Of a DNA stretch of 64,000 nt, positions 31,525-41,153 are shown one piece after another. This DNA comes from Aliiroseovarius crassostreae. GTDB lineage: Bacteria; Pseudomonadota; Alphaproteobacteria; Rhodobacterales; Rhodobacteraceae. Position 1 is the first letter of the stretch. The number at the start of each line of letters is the position of its first letter. Below the pieces are notes generated by a model. The model was given only the letters and a program-made list of their open reading frames with translations. It was not told the DNA's origin and did not search any database. The translations under genes were made by a program, and so were the position numbers. The stretch covers positions 496,001 through 560,000 of the forward strand of contig NZ_LKBA01000004.1 of the NCBI RefSeq assembly GCF_001307765.1, read 5' to 3'.

Positions 31525-32496
31525 ATGACCCCAGTCTCGATCGTTGCCCCGACCGCTGCCCCCAGAGCCGTCAATGTGATGTTTGCCGGGCGTGATGCGC
31601 TTTGGCCAGTGTATAAGCCCGCGCTGGAAGCCGCTTTTTGCGAGGCGGGCGTGGTGGCGGATCTGCGTCAGGGGTTTGCTCCGGACGAGGTGGATTACAT
31701 CATCTACGCCCCGTTCGGCCCCCTGTCCGACCTCAGCCCCTATGCCCGGTGCAAGGCCGTGCTGGGTCTCTGGGCCGGGGTGGAAAGCATCCTCACCAAC
31801 CCGACCCTGACCCAGCCTTATACCAGGATGGTGGACCGGGGGTTGACCGAAGGGATGGTGGAATGGGTGGTGGGGCATACCCTGCGCTATCACCTTGATA
31901 TGGATCAGGATATCTGTCGGCAGGATCCAGCGTGGGAGGTCCATATCCCGCCGCTTGCACGCCACCGGACCGTGGGGGTGCTGGGGTTGGGGCAGTTGGG
32001 TGCCGCCTGTGCGCAGGCCCTGTCGGCGCTGAACTTCAACGTGCATGGATGGAGCCGGAGCGCAAAATCCCTGCCGGGGGTGAGCTGTCATAGCGGGGAA
32101 GACGGGTTGCGCGATGTTCTGGCCCAGGCAGAGATCCTTGTGCTGCTTCTGCCCAACACACCGGCCACGGAAAACACCCTCAACGCTGACACGCTGGCAC
32201 TGCTGCCCAAAGGCGCGCGGATCCTGAACCCGGGGCGTGGCCCGTTGATTGAGGATAACGCCCTGCTTGCAGCGCTTGATAGCGGGCAGGTGGGCCATGC
32301 CACGCTGGACGTGTTCCGGGTGGAGCCCCTGCCCAAAGAGCACCCCTACTGGGCGCACCCCAATGTAACCGTGACCCCGCATATCGCCTCTGAAACCCGG
32401 CCGGACACGGCCAGTCAGGTGATTGCGGAGAATATACGCAGATCCGAGGCGGGCGAGGCGCTGTTACATCTGGTGGACAAGACGCGCGGCTATTGA
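31525..32496 (+). CDS. ghrA: Glyoxylate/hydroxypyruvate reductase A-type dehydrogenase
   Basis: 323 residues from ATG 31525 (AAAGGA 9 nt upstream). The NAD-binding fold has GVLGLGQLGAACAQAL at about 152 to 167. The catalytic region has a GRGPLI segment with the Arg, an E in FRVEPLP and the His in VTPHIASET. It reduces glyoxylate or hydroxypyruvate with NADPH. The N-terminal part is short and acid-poor as in the GhrA subgroup. A frame from 31399 overlapping rodA is rejected. Confidence 0.85.
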   Translation: MTPVSIVAPTAAPRAVNVMFAGRDALWPVYKPALEAAFCEAGVVADLRQGFAPDEVDYIIYAPFGPLSDLSPYARCKAVLGLWAGVESILTNPTLTQPYTRMVDRGLTEGMVEWVVGHTLRYHLDMDQDICRQDPAWEVHIPPLARHRTVGVLGLGQLGAACAQALSALNFNVHGWSRSAKSLPGVSCHSGEDGLRDVLAQAEILVLLLPNTPATENTLNADTLALLPKGARILNPGRGPLIEDNALLAALDSGQVGHATLDVFRVEPLPKEHPYWAHPNVTVTPHIASETRPDTASQVIAENIRRSEAGEALLHLVDKTRGY

Positions 32497-32561
32497 GGGC
32501 TTGATGGCCAGAAGAGGCAGTTTTCTAGTTTTCTAGTTTGCGCAGGGTCGAGGGCGGGGCA

Positions 32562-32615
32562 GGGGCGCTGCCCCTCGGACTGCGTCCTCACCCCGAGGTA
32601 TTTTCGGCAAGAAAA
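32562..32615 (+). repeat. REP-like intergenic element, copy 2
   Basis: GGGGCGCTGCCCC, then TCGGACTGCGTCCTCACC, then CCGAGGTATTTTCGGCAAGAAAA. It lies between the convergent ghrA and DUF2125 genes. The middle arm (GGACTGCGTCC) differs from copy 1 (GGCCTGCGGCC) but keeps its pairing, a compensatory change. Two TTTTCTAG copies precede it at 32521. Confidence 0.85.
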
Positions 32616-32669
32616 ATGAGACATGAGGATGGCGATATGGCCCGTCGGGCGGGCCGCCACCCCACTGTG

Positions 32670-33671
32670 TCAGCGCAGATGAAAGCTTGGCGCGCGGCCA
32701 ATTGGGAGCGGCCCCAGGGACATGAAGCCGCCAGAAAATCCCAAAGGCACATCCAGCGTGTTGGGGTCCCCCGAGAGGCTGGACAACAGTTGAAGCGCGC
32801 CGATGACGGTGCCTTCAAAGGCCGGATCAATCAGCCCAGAGGCTTTGGCCAGCGCCACCATTTCGCGCCAGTTCCGCGCCTTCACGGTGATTTTCCCGTT
32901 GGGCTGACCGGCGCTGTTCACGGTGAGGGTGCCTGCGGCCTGCAATACCATCTCACCCCATTCGGCCCGCAGCATGTCCAGTTTGATCTCGGTGGGTTGC
33001 GGGCGTTCCTGTTCCAGGGCGGCCAGATCCCACGGGGCGTCAAATGCCACTTTGCCCTGCACTGTAACGCCTTCAAAAGACGGGGGCAGCAGGCTGTTGG
33101 TATCAAAACTTTGCACAAGTTCAGAGGGGGGGATGAACTCCTTTACCTCCAGATGGACTTCATGTTCGGTCGATTTCCCGTCCACTTGCCGGGTGGCGAT
33201 ATTGGCAGATCCCAGCGTGGCGGTCCAACCCAGAGAGGAGGTCAGGGTCATGTCTTCGATCACGAATGAGGAGCGGTTCAGGGGCAGGGAGGGCGCGGGA
33301 TCCACGACAAGTGACGCTTTGAAATCCTGCGCCGTGATGTCGATATTCTGCAACGGGGTCGACAGGCGCTGGGTGCCGGGCCAGACCGCGATCAGGTGGT
33401 TGGGCTTGTAGCTGAGGGTGAGAAGCTGGAACAGATCTGCCGACCAGGCCAGCCCGGTGTCCGGGTCCGCGAGATGAACGCCTTCAGCCACCATATCGAA
33501 CCGGTTCGGAAACCCCTGCACGCGCAATGCCTCGTAGTCGGATACCCAGCCATCAGCCCGACGTTCGGCAAACCAGCCCTGATAGGCGCGCTCGGCCGCT
33601 CCGGCCCCAACCCACCAATACCCGGACCAGAGCCCCGCCAGAACCACTGCAATCACAATCAGTTTGCGCAT
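32670..33671 (-). CDS. DUF2125 family protein
   Basis: 333 residues with one N-terminal transmembrane or signal segment (MRKLIVIAVVLAGLWSGYWWV). The body is beta-rich with the DUF2125 pattern: a segment like GFPNRFDMVAEGVHLADP early, and WREMVALAKASGLIDP and PLGFSGGFMSLGPLPIG near the end. The family is frequent in alphaproteobacteria, probably periplasmic, of unknown function. It is convergent with ghrA across REP copy 2. Confidence 0.85.
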   Translation of the reverse strand: MRKLIVIAVVLAGLWSGYWWVGAGAAERAYQGWFAERRADGWVSDYEALRVQGFPNRFDMVAEGVHLADPDTGLAWSADLFQLLTLSYKPNHLIAVWPGTQRLSTPLQNIDITAQDFKASLVVDPAPSLPLNRSSFVIEDMTLTSSLGWTATLGSANIATRQVDGKSTEHEVHLEVKEFIPPSELVQSFDTNSLLPPSFEGVTVQGKVAFDAPWDLAALEQERPQPTEIKLDMLRAEWGEMVLQAAGTLTVNSAGQPNGKITVKARNWREMVALAKASGLIDPAFEGTVIGALQLLSSLSGDPNTLDVPLGFSGGFMSLGPLPIGRAPSFHLR

Positions 33672-33737
33672 ACCGCTTTCCTCTTAACACCTGCCCCCTT
33701 ATATGGGGAGCGCGCGCTGGACGGAAAGGGTATGGGC

Positions 33738-34280
33738 ATGGGCAATTCCGAATTGTGGGTCTTTGGTTACGGGTCACTGATCTGGCATCCGGGTTTTGAT
33801 CATGATGAAACCGTGATCGCGACCCTTGCGGGGTATCACCGGTCTTTCTGCATGCGCTCGATCCATCATCGCGGCACCGAGGAAAAGCCCGGTCTTGTGC
33901 TGGCGCTTGACAAGGAGGCGGGGGCGTCCTGTCAGGGCGTGGCCTTTCGCGTCACCCCGGGACGCGAGGACAAGACCATGGCAGAGCTGCGCGAGCGCGA
34001 GCTGGTCTCCTCTGCCTATCTTGAGAAAACCCTGAAAATCACCCTGGCCGATGGGCGCGAGGTCGAGGCCGTGACCTATGTGATCGACCCCGATCATGTG
34101 CAATACTGCCATATCGACCTGTTGGACCAGGCCCATATCATCGCCACTGCCGTTGGTGGGCGCGGCCCCAATACCGATTATCTTTACAATACCGCTGACC
34201 ATCTGGCGACGCTGGGGATTGAAGACCCGGATCTCAGCTGGCTTGCGGCCCGTGTGCGCGAAATTACCGAAGCCCTCTGA
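33738..34280 (+). CDS. ChaC-like gamma-glutamylcyclotransferase
   Basis: 180 residues from ATG 33738 (AAGGG 7 nt upstream). It starts with LWVFGYGSLIWHPGFD, the ChaC signature, and the catalytic Glu probably lies in REDKTMAELRERELVSSAYL. ChaC enzymes degrade glutathione to 5-oxoproline and Cys-Gly. It is divergent from DUF2125. An ATG 6 nt earlier is less well placed relative to the ribosome site. Confidence 0.88.
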   Translation: MGNSELWVFGYGSLIWHPGFDHDETVIATLAGYHRSFCMRSIHHRGTEEKPGLVLALDKEAGASCQGVAFRVTPGREDKTMAELRERELVSSAYLEKTLKITLADGREVEAVTYVIDPDHVQYCHIDLLDQAHIIATAVGGRGPNTDYLYNTADHLATLGIEDPDLSWLAARVREITEAL

Positions 34281-34395
34281 CCGCATCGGCCCCCCGATCG
34301 GCCCCCAGTTTTCCCGAACCGCATTCGCGCTTGGCAGGGCGCCCAATCCCCCCTATCCTGACCGCAAAACATTCAGGCGATAGGGAAAATACCCG

Positions 34396-35652
34396 ATGAA
34401 AGAGCCAGATAGCAGGTCGTCCATGACGCGCCGCAAAGGGGCCGAGCCGCAATTTTCTCAACCTTTCCGCCAGATCTTTGTGATGCTGGTGGTGTTGGGC
34501 CTTGTGGGCTTCGGGGGCTTTGTCGCCCTGCCGCAGGTGCTGCCGGTCTTCCTTGCCAATCTTTATCTCAATGCCTTTATCGCTCTGGTCTTCGTGGTTG
34601 GCCTTCTGGCCTGTTTCTGGCAGGTCTGGCAGGTGGCGGCCTCGGTGATCTGGATCGAGGGATTTGTGGGCGAGCGTGAAGGGACCAACCCGGATGGCGC
34701 GCCACGCCTGCTCGCGGCCCTGGCCAAGCTGCTGTCGACCCGTGGGGCGCGGCTGCAGATCGGGGCCTCGTCATCGCGCTCGATCCTCGACAGTGTGGCC
34801 ACGCGCATTGATGAGGCCCGTGATATCACGCGTTACATTGTCAACCTGCTGATTTTCCTTGGACTTCTGGGGACATTTTTCGGCCTCGCCACCACCGTGC
34901 CCGCAGTTGTGAAGACCATCGGCTCGCTCGCGCCGTCTGGCGATGAAGGCGGGGTTGAGGTGTTCAACCGCCTGATGAGCGGGCTGGAAGAGCAGCTGGG
35001 CGGCATGGGAACGGCCTTTTCCTCCTCCCTTCTCGGCCTGGCCGGGTCGCTGGTTGTGGGGCTGATGGAGCTGTTTGCAGGCCATGGTCAGAACCGTTTC
35101 TACCGCGAGCTTGAGGAGTGGCTGTCCACCATCACCAAATTGTCCATCGTCCCTGCAGAGGGGGACGGGGACAGCGCCGCGGTTGCCTATCTTTCCACCA
35201 TGGCCGAACAGGTCGAGGCAATGCAGGCGATGTTTCTGCAGACCGATGCGAACCGGGCGAAACTGGATGCGCGGCTGGGCGAGCTTGCGGGCCAGGTCCA
35301 TGCGTTGACGGAAAAGATCGACGCCACACAGCACCAGCCCGCCCCGATCCCTGCCCCTGACCTGACCCCGCATCTCGCGCAGCTGACCGACCTCAACCTT
35401 GCCATGAAACAGATGATCGACGGGCAGGGCCGGGTGATCAACGCGCTCGAAGGGCAGGGCGAAGTGGGCACCCATCCCGATGCCGAAAGCCGAATGCGCC
35501 TGCGCTCGATCGACGTGCAGATGCTGCGCCTGCTGGAAGAAATGCAGGCCGGGCGTCAGGAAAGCATGGCGGAACTGCGCCAGGATCTGGGGACCCTGAT
35601 CCAGGTGATCCGCGTGGCGGCCGGGCAGGACGAAACAGAGGGTCAGGTGTAA
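34396..35652 (+). CDS. MotA/TolQ/ExbB-type proton-channel subunit with long cytoplasmic tail
   Basis: 418 residues. Two helices lie at about 32 to 53 and 58 to 80, two more at about 150 to 172 (YIVNLLIFLGLLGTFFGLATTVPAVV) and 208 to 232 (TAFSSSLLGLAGSLVVGLMELF). The last pair carries the MotA/ExbB/TolQ pattern with GTFFGL. Residues about 240 to 418 are a long predicted coiled-coil tail with many Gln and Glu. This resembles ZorA-like MotA relatives more than TolQ. The downstream gene, 3 nt later, is an OmpA-domain partner. No zorC- or zorD-like gene is adjacent. Confidence 0.82.
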   Translation: MKEPDSRSSMTRRKGAEPQFSQPFRQIFVMLVVLGLVGFGGFVALPQVLPVFLANLYLNAFIALVFVVGLLACFWQVWQVAASVIWIEGFVGEREGTNPDGAPRLLAALAKLLSTRGARLQIGASSSRSILDSVATRIDEARDITRYIVNLLIFLGLLGTFFGLATTVPAVVKTIGSLAPSGDEGGVEVFNRLMSGLEEQLGGMGTAFSSSLLGLAGSLVVGLMELFAGHGQNRFYRELEEWLSTITKLSIVPAEGDGDSAAVAYLSTMAEQVEAMQAMFLQTDANRAKLDARLGELAGQVHALTEKIDATQHQPAPIPAPDLTPHLAQLTDLNLAMKQMIDGQGRVINALEGQGEVGTHPDAESRMRLRSIDVQMLRLLEEMQAGRQESMAELRQDLGTLIQVIRVAAGQDETEGQV

Positions 35653-35655
35653 CCC

Positions 35656-37392
35656 ATGGCCATGTCGCGGCGCTCCACCAATCGGGTCAGCGGGTCAATC
35701 TGGCCCGGCTTTGTCGACGCGATGACCGCGCTGCTTCTGGTGCTGTTTTTCGTGCTGACCATCTTTATGGTGGTGCAGTTTGTCCTGCGCGAAACCATCT
35801 CAGGTCAGGCGCATGAGCTGGATGAGCTGAGCCTACAGGTGGCCGAACTTGCTGATGCGCTGGGGCTGGAACGCACCCGGTCTGCGGATCTGGAAGGGCA
35901 GGTCGGGCGGCTCAGCGCAACCCTGTCCGAGGCGCGCAATATTGCCGATGCCCAGACCGCGCTGATTGCCCAGCTCACCGCGCAGACCACAGCACAGGAA
36001 GAGCAGATCGCCGCCCAGTCCGCCCAGATCACCAGCTTCGAGGTGCAGGTCGCCGCCCTCCTGTCGCAACGCGATGAGGCCCTTGCTGCGGGCACGCAAA
36101 TGGCCGCAACGATTGAAGATCTTGAGGCCGCCAAAGCCGCGCTGATTTCAGATCAGGAGGCGTTGCAACTCGCGCTGGCCCAGGCCCGCGATGAGATTGA
36201 CGCCGGCGTCGAAGCCGCGCGGCTGGCAGCAGCCAAGCGCGAAGCACTGGAGGCGCTGGTGGCCCGCCTTGAGGCTGACGTGGCGGAGGGGCAAAAGGCG
36301 TTAAGCGAAGAAGAGGCCGGGCGCCTTGCCGAAGCCGCCGCCGCCGAGGCGCTTCGCGCGCAGCTTGAAAATGCCGATGCGGAGCTGACCGCGATGACCC
36401 TCGCGCTGGAAGCAAGCCGCAAAGAGGCCGAGGAAACGCTGACGCTGCTGGCGGCGGCAAAAGCGGCCGGGGTGGATCTGGATGCCCGTCTGGCGGCCGC
36501 GATGCTGGAGCTTGAGGCGCTGAAATCCGAAGGGGCGGACGCCAAACGGCTGGGCGAAGAACTGCGCGCAGCCCTTGCCGAGCGGCTCGCCGCAGAAACC
36601 CGCGCCGAGGTGGCCCTGTCGGAAGCGGAGGAGCAAAAGCGCCTGCTGGCGGTGGCCAATTTGGCCTTGTCCGAAGAAGAGGCCAGCTCTGCCGAGGCGC
36701 AGCGCCAGGTGGCCCTGCTCAATGAACAGGTGGCGGCATTGCGCGCGCAGCTTGGATCCTTGCAGGCGATACTGGATGCAGGAAATGAACGCGATGAACG
36801 CGCGCAGGTGCAGATCCAGAAACTGGGCACCGAGCTGAATGCGGCACTGGCGCGGGTCGCCGCCGAGGAACGCAAACGCGCCGCGTTGGAAGAGGCGGAA
36901 CGTCGGCGTTTGGAAGAGGAAGCCAAGGAGCTCGCCGCCTACAGATCTGAATTCTTTGGGAAACTACGTCAGGTTCTTGGGGATCGGGAAGGGGTGCAGA
37001 TTGTTGGGGACCGGTTTGTGTTCTCCTCTGAAGTGCTGTTTTCGTCGGGGGATGCGGTGCTGAAACCTGCGGGACAGGCGCAGGTGGCCAAGGTGGCTGC
37101 GCTGTTGTCCGAGGTGGCGGATTTGATCCCGCCCGAAGTGGATTGGGTGATCCGCGTCGATGGGCATACCGACAATCAGCCTCTGTCCGGGACGGGGGTG
37201 TTTCGCAACAACTGGGCGCTCAGCCAGGCCCGCGCCCTGTCGGTGGTGGAATACATGATTGACGATCTGGGCTTTCCGCCGAACCGGCTGGCCGCCACCG
37301 GTTTTGGGGAATACCGCCCGGTGAACCCCGCAGATACCGAAGTGGCACGCGCGCAGAACCGGCGGATTGAGCTGAAACTGACAGAGCGATAA
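35656..37392 (+). CDS. MotB/OmpA-type partner with an about 380-residue coiled coil
   Basis: 578 residues. One N-terminal helix has the likely proton-binding D21 (WPGFVDAMTALLLVLFFVLTIFM), matching MotB. Residues about 50 to 435 are an almost unbroken Ala/Glu/Leu-rich heptad coiled coil, then an OmpA peptidoglycan-binding domain at about 450 to 578 (VLFSSGDAVLKPAG, IRVDGHTDNQPL, NWALSQARALSVVEYM, GFGEYRPV). It should anchor the ExbB-like channel to the wall. A straight coil of 380 residues would span about 57 nm, more than the periplasm. Confidence 0.85.
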   Translation: MAMSRRSTNRVSGSIWPGFVDAMTALLLVLFFVLTIFMVVQFVLRETISGQAHELDELSLQVAELADALGLERTRSADLEGQVGRLSATLSEARNIADAQTALIAQLTAQTTAQEEQIAAQSAQITSFEVQVAALLSQRDEALAAGTQMAATIEDLEAAKAALISDQEALQLALAQARDEIDAGVEAARLAAAKREALEALVARLEADVAEGQKALSEEEAGRLAEAAAAEALRAQLENADAELTAMTLALEASRKEAEETLTLLAAAKAAGVDLDARLAAAMLELEALKSEGADAKRLGEELRAALAERLAAETRAEVALSEAEEQKRLLAVANLALSEEEASSAEAQRQVALLNEQVAALRAQLGSLQAILDAGNERDERAQVQIQKLGTELNAALARVAAEERKRAALEEAERRRLEEEAKELAAYRSEFFGKLRQVLGDREGVQIVGDRFVFSSEVLFSSGDAVLKPAGQAQVAKVAALLSEVADLIPPEVDWVIRVDGHTDNQPLSGTGVFRNNWALSQARALSVVEYMIDDLGFPPNRLAATGFGEYRPVNPADTEVARAQNRRIELKLTER

Positions 37393-37525
37393 GAGGGCCG
37401 GCCGCCAGTGGTTTTGGGGGGCTTGCGACGGTGTTTCGGGAGGGGGCGGCCTTCGTCTATTCCGCGGCTCACCTTATGCGGCCCCTGCGGTCAGGACGCG
37501 TCCCGCCGCGTCTGGTCTGCCCGTT

Positions 37526-38551
37526 TCAGCGGACCGCAACCTCGGTTGAGGTGGCATCAATCACCCTGCCCGCCCGGATCATCCAGCTGTCCAGCCGATA
37601 CATTCCCTCAGGCCACGCCGTGCGGGTCTTTTTGCCAAAGGCGCGAAAGGCCAGAACCTGCGTTTTGGTCATCTCGATCTTCTGCTCGCCCACCATCCCT
37701 GAGGGGCCTTCAATGCGCAGGTGCAGAATGTCCCCCTGGCGTGGGCCGTAAACCATGCTCCAACCCACTAGGGCCGGGCCGTCTGCGGGGAGGGGGGTGA
37801 TAGGGGGGGCGCCCTGCTTGATCTCGTCAAATTGGGGGATATCGGTGGCAAATCCGGTGCTGGCGATGCCGCCGGTCGGGTAGGGGATCGGGGTCAGCCA
37901 GAGCTGCCCGTCTGATCGGTCGGGTGAGAGGCATTTGGTCGGTGCTGCAAAAGCTGCGTCAGGGTGAAACGGATCCACCACTTTCCCATCCTTGCGCAGG
38001 GACAGGTGCAGATGTGGGTATTGCGTCTTGCCGGACAGACCAACCCGGCCGAGCTCCTGACCCATCCGGATCTTGTCGCCGGTTTGCACTGTCACCGAAC
38101 CCTGGGCCATATGGCAATACTGGCTTTCCCAACCACCGCCATGGTCAATCACAACCCCGTTTCCGCATTCACGCCCGCTCACATCTGGGGCGCCTTCGGA
38201 TCCGTAAAGCGCATCCTTCATGCCGTCCCGCCATCCCTTGACCCGGCCGGGCGCTGCGGCGAGCACAGTCACACCCCTTCGCATTGCCGCTTGAGAGGGC
38301 AGGGCGAAATCCGTGCCCTTATGCCCGTCGTAGCTGCGCGGGCCGCAGGTGTAATCGGCCACACCCTCGCCGGGGTCCGCATCTGTGAGGTTCAGGATGA
38401 AACAGCTTTCGCCCAGGACACAATCAACCGGCTGGGCAAATTTTGGTCCTCTTGGCTCCGCTGCCCCTATTTCCGTCCGCCTGGTATCCGCAAAGGCCGC
38501 AGCGGGGGCTGCGGCCAGGGCAAGGATCATCAGACATTCGGTTTTCCGCAT
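37526..38551 (-). CDS. M23-family peptidoglycan endopeptidase
   Basis: 341 residues with a signal peptide ([21 protein letters not shown]). The LytM metal site is visible: first His and Asp in YDGHKGTDFAL, and the HxH motif in TQYPHLHLSLRKDG. M23 enzymes hydrolyse peptide cross-links in the wall. The C-terminal third is beta-rich. It overlaps the clpA stop by 1 nt and is convergent with the motor pair. Confidence 0.88.
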   Translation of the reverse strand: MRKTECLMILALAAAPAAAFADTRRTEIGAAEPRGPKFAQPVDCVLGESCFILNLTDADPGEGVADYTCGPRSYDGHKGTDFALPSQAAMRRGVTVLAAAPGRVKGWRDGMKDALYGSEGAPDVSGRECGNGVVIDHGGGWESQYCHMAQGSVTVQTGDKIRMGQELGRVGLSGKTQYPHLHLSLRKDGKVVDPFHPDAAFAAPTKCLSPDRSDGQLWLTPIPYPTGGIASTGFATDIPQFDEIKQGAPPITPLPADGPALVGWSMVYGPRQGDILHLRIEGPSGMVGEQKIEMTKTQVLAFRAFGKKTRTAWPEGMYRLDSWMIRAGRVIDATSTEVAVR

Positions 38552-40875
38552 CAGTCCGCGGTGAGCAGCGGGGGCTTTTTACGGGATCCCAGCTGCGGCT
38601 TTTTCGGCTTCTCGATACGCAGCTCCAATTCGCCGCCCTTGATGCCGACCTGCACCATGCCGCCCTTGGACAGCTTGCCGAACAGGAGCTCTTCTGCCAG
38701 CGGCTTCTTGATATGTTCCTGGATCACCCGACCCAGCGGGCGGGCGCCCATCCGGTCGTCATAGCCCTTGTCGGCGATCCATTCAGCCGCCGCGCGGGTC
38801 AGTTCGATGGTCACACCGCGATCCAGAAGCTGGGCCTCCAGTTGCAGCACGAATTTTTCGACCACTTGCAAGATCACCTCTTTGCCCAGTGGCGCAAAGC
38901 TGATCACCGCGTCCAGACGGTTGCGGAATTCCGGCGTGAAGGTGCGTTCAATCGCGGCGGTGTCTTCGCCTTCGCGTCGCTCTCGGCCAAAGCCCACGGC
39001 CGCCTTGGCCTGTTCTGACGCCCCTGCGTTCGAGGTCATGATCAGCACCACGTTGCGGAAGCTGACGGTGCGGCCGTTGTGATCGGTCAGTTCGCCATTA
39101 TCCATGACCTGCAGCAGGATGTTGTAGACATCCGGATGGGCCTTTTCCATCTCATCGAGAAGCAGCACGCAATGCGGATGCTGATCCACGCCATCGGTCA
39201 GGAGGCCGCCCTGATCAAACCCGACATAGCCGGGAGGGGCCCCGATCAGGCGGGAAACGGCGTGTTTCTCCATATATTCCGACATGTCGAAGCGCAGAAG
39301 CTCCACGCCGAGATTGTCGGCAAGCTGTTTGGCGACCTCGGTCTTGCCGACGCCGGTGGGGCCGGCAAACAGGTAGTTGCCGATGGGTTTTTCCGGCTCG
39401 CGCAGCCCGGCACGGGCCAGTTTGATGGCCGAGGACAGTGCCTCAATCGCCTTGTCCTGTCCAAACACCACCCGCTTGAGCGATTTTTCCAGATCACGCA
39501 GGGTTTCCGCATCATCCTTGGACACGGTTTTCGGCGGGATCCGGGCGATCTTGGCGACCACGGCTTCAATTTCGGTCACGCCGATCGAGGTCTTGCGCTT
39601 GTCCTTGGGCAGGAGGTGCTGGGCCGCGCCAGCTTCGTCAATCACATCAATCGCCTTGTCCGGCAATTTGCGGTCATTCACATAGCGGTCGGACAGTTCC
39701 ACGGCTGATTTGATGGCATCCGCGGTGAAGCTGACCCCGTGATGTTCTTCGAAATAGGGTTTCAGCCCCTTGAGGATCTTCACCGCATCTTCGACCGACG
39801 GTTCATTGATATCGATTTTCTGGAACCGGCGCGACAGGGCGCGGTCTTTTTCGAAATGCTGGCGGAACTCCTTGTAGGTGGTGGAGCCCATGCAGCGCAG
39901 CTTGCCGCCCTGAAGGGCAGGTTTGAGCAGGTTCGAGGCATCCATCGCCCCGCCCGAGGTGGCGCCCGCACCGATCACCGTATGGATCTCGTCGATGAAT
40001 AGCACCGCGTCAGGATGATCTTCCAGCTCTTTCATCACCGCCTTCAGCCGCTCTTCAAAGTCGCCGCGATAGCGGGTGCCTGCCAGAAGCGCGCCCATGT
40101 CGAGCGAGTAGATCGTGGTTTCTGACAGGATTTCAGGGGTTTGCCCGCCAACGATCTTGGTGGCCAGCCCTTCGGCAATGGCGGTCTTGCCCACGCCGGG
40201 ATCGCCCACCAGAAGCGGGTTGTTCTTGCGGCGGCGACACAGGACCTGAATGGCCCGTTCAACTTCGTGGTCGCGACCGATCAGCGGGTCAATCTCGCCT
40301 TCGCGGGCTTTTGCATTGAGATCGACACAATATTTGCCCAGGGCGGTTTCCTTTTCCTCAACCGGCTGCGCTTCGGACATGTCCTCGTCGAAATCGGGGG
40401 TGCCGGTGATTGGCCGGGGCTCTCCGAATTCGGGATCTTTTGCCACGCCATGGGCGATGTAATTCACCGCGTCATAGCGGGTCATGTCCTGTTCTTGCAG
40501 GAAAAAGGCGGCGTTGGATTCGCGTTCGGCAAAGATCGCAACCAGCACATTTGCCCCGGTCACTTCGGTGCGGCCCGAGCTTTGCACATGGATGGCGGCC
40601 CGCTGGATCACCCGCTGGAAGGCGGCGGTCGGCACGGCCTCATTGCCGTCGACATCGGTGATCAGGGTCGCAAGCTCGGTTTCGATGAATTCCAGCAGAT
40701 CCTTGCGCAGGGCGTTCAGATCGACCGAACAGGCCTGCATCACCCGTGCGGCGTCAGGTTCGTCAATCAGGGCCAGCAGCAGATGCTCCAGCGTGGCCAG
40801 TTCATGTTTTCGCTCATTGGCCAGCGCAAGCGCGTGGTGAATGGCGTCTTCCAGCGGTTTAGAAAAGGACGGCAC
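38551..40875 (-). CDS. clpA: ATP-dependent Clp protease ATPase subunit ClpA
   Basis: 774 residues. The N-domain starts [23 protein letters not shown]-1 has Walker A GDPGVGKT and Walker B LFIDEIH; AAA-2 has GPTGVGKT and [12 protein letters not shown]. The ring unfolds substrates for ClpP. ClpS is normally encoded just upstream, but no clpS-like frame is present in the 278 nt before clpA. The tail ends ...KKPPLLTAD. Confidence 0.96.
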   Translation of the reverse strand: MPSFSKPLEDAIHHALALANERKHELATLEHLLLALIDEPDAARVMQACSVDLNALRKDLLEFIETELATLITDVDGNEAVPTAAFQRVIQRAAIHVQSSGRTEVTGANVLVAIFAERESNAAFFLQEQDMTRYDAVNYIAHGVAKDPEFGEPRPITGTPDFDEDMSEAQPVEEKETALGKYCVDLNAKAREGEIDPLIGRDHEVERAIQVLCRRRKNNPLLVGDPGVGKTAIAEGLATKIVGGQTPEILSETTIYSLDMGALLAGTRYRGDFEERLKAVMKELEDHPDAVLFIDEIHTVIGAGATSGGAMDASNLLKPALQGGKLRCMGSTTYKEFRQHFEKDRALSRRFQKIDINEPSVEDAVKILKGLKPYFEEHHGVSFTADAIKSAVELSDRYVNDRKLPDKAIDVIDEAGAAQHLLPKDKRKTSIGVTEIEAVVAKIARIPPKTVSKDDAETLRDLEKSLKRVVFGQDKAIEALSSAIKLARAGLREPEKPIGNYLFAGPTGVGKTEVAKQLADNLGVELLRFDMSEYMEKHAVSRLIGAPPGYVGFDQGGLLTDGVDQHPHCVLLLDEMEKAHPDVYNILLQVMDNGELTDHNGRTVSFRNVVLIMTSNAGASEQAKAAVGFGRERREGEDTAAIERTFTPEFRNRLDAVISFAPLGKEVILQVVEKFVLQLEAQLLDRGVTIELTRAAAEWIADKGYDDRMGARPLGRVIQEHIKKPLAEELLFGKLSKGGMVQVGIKGGELELRIEKPKKPQLGSRKKPPLLTAD

Positions 40876-41153
40876 GTGGCATTCTCCTCGTAATCTGCAC
40901 AGGCTTCCCTGCTTGGGGTCAATTTCCCCCAGATTGGCCTCATATGTTTAAGTTTCGGTTTTCCCGGCGCTTCTTCAAGGGGTTTTATGTCAATTTTCTG
41001 GGAATTTACCGTGAAGATTAACGGTCTTCTATTGGTCCCGACAGGCGGAGGCAACAGCGAAACCCCTCATCCCAAGCGCTGCGCAAGCTGCTCAAGATAT
41101 TGATATGATACGCGATTTTTCGGGAAAACTGAACTCGTGAATTGTTGAAAACG

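Noticed and set aside
34396..37392. Complete Zorya defence system
   Set aside because: Only ZorA/ZorB-like proteins are present; no ZorC or ZorD candidate lies on either side. Reported as a motor pair only.
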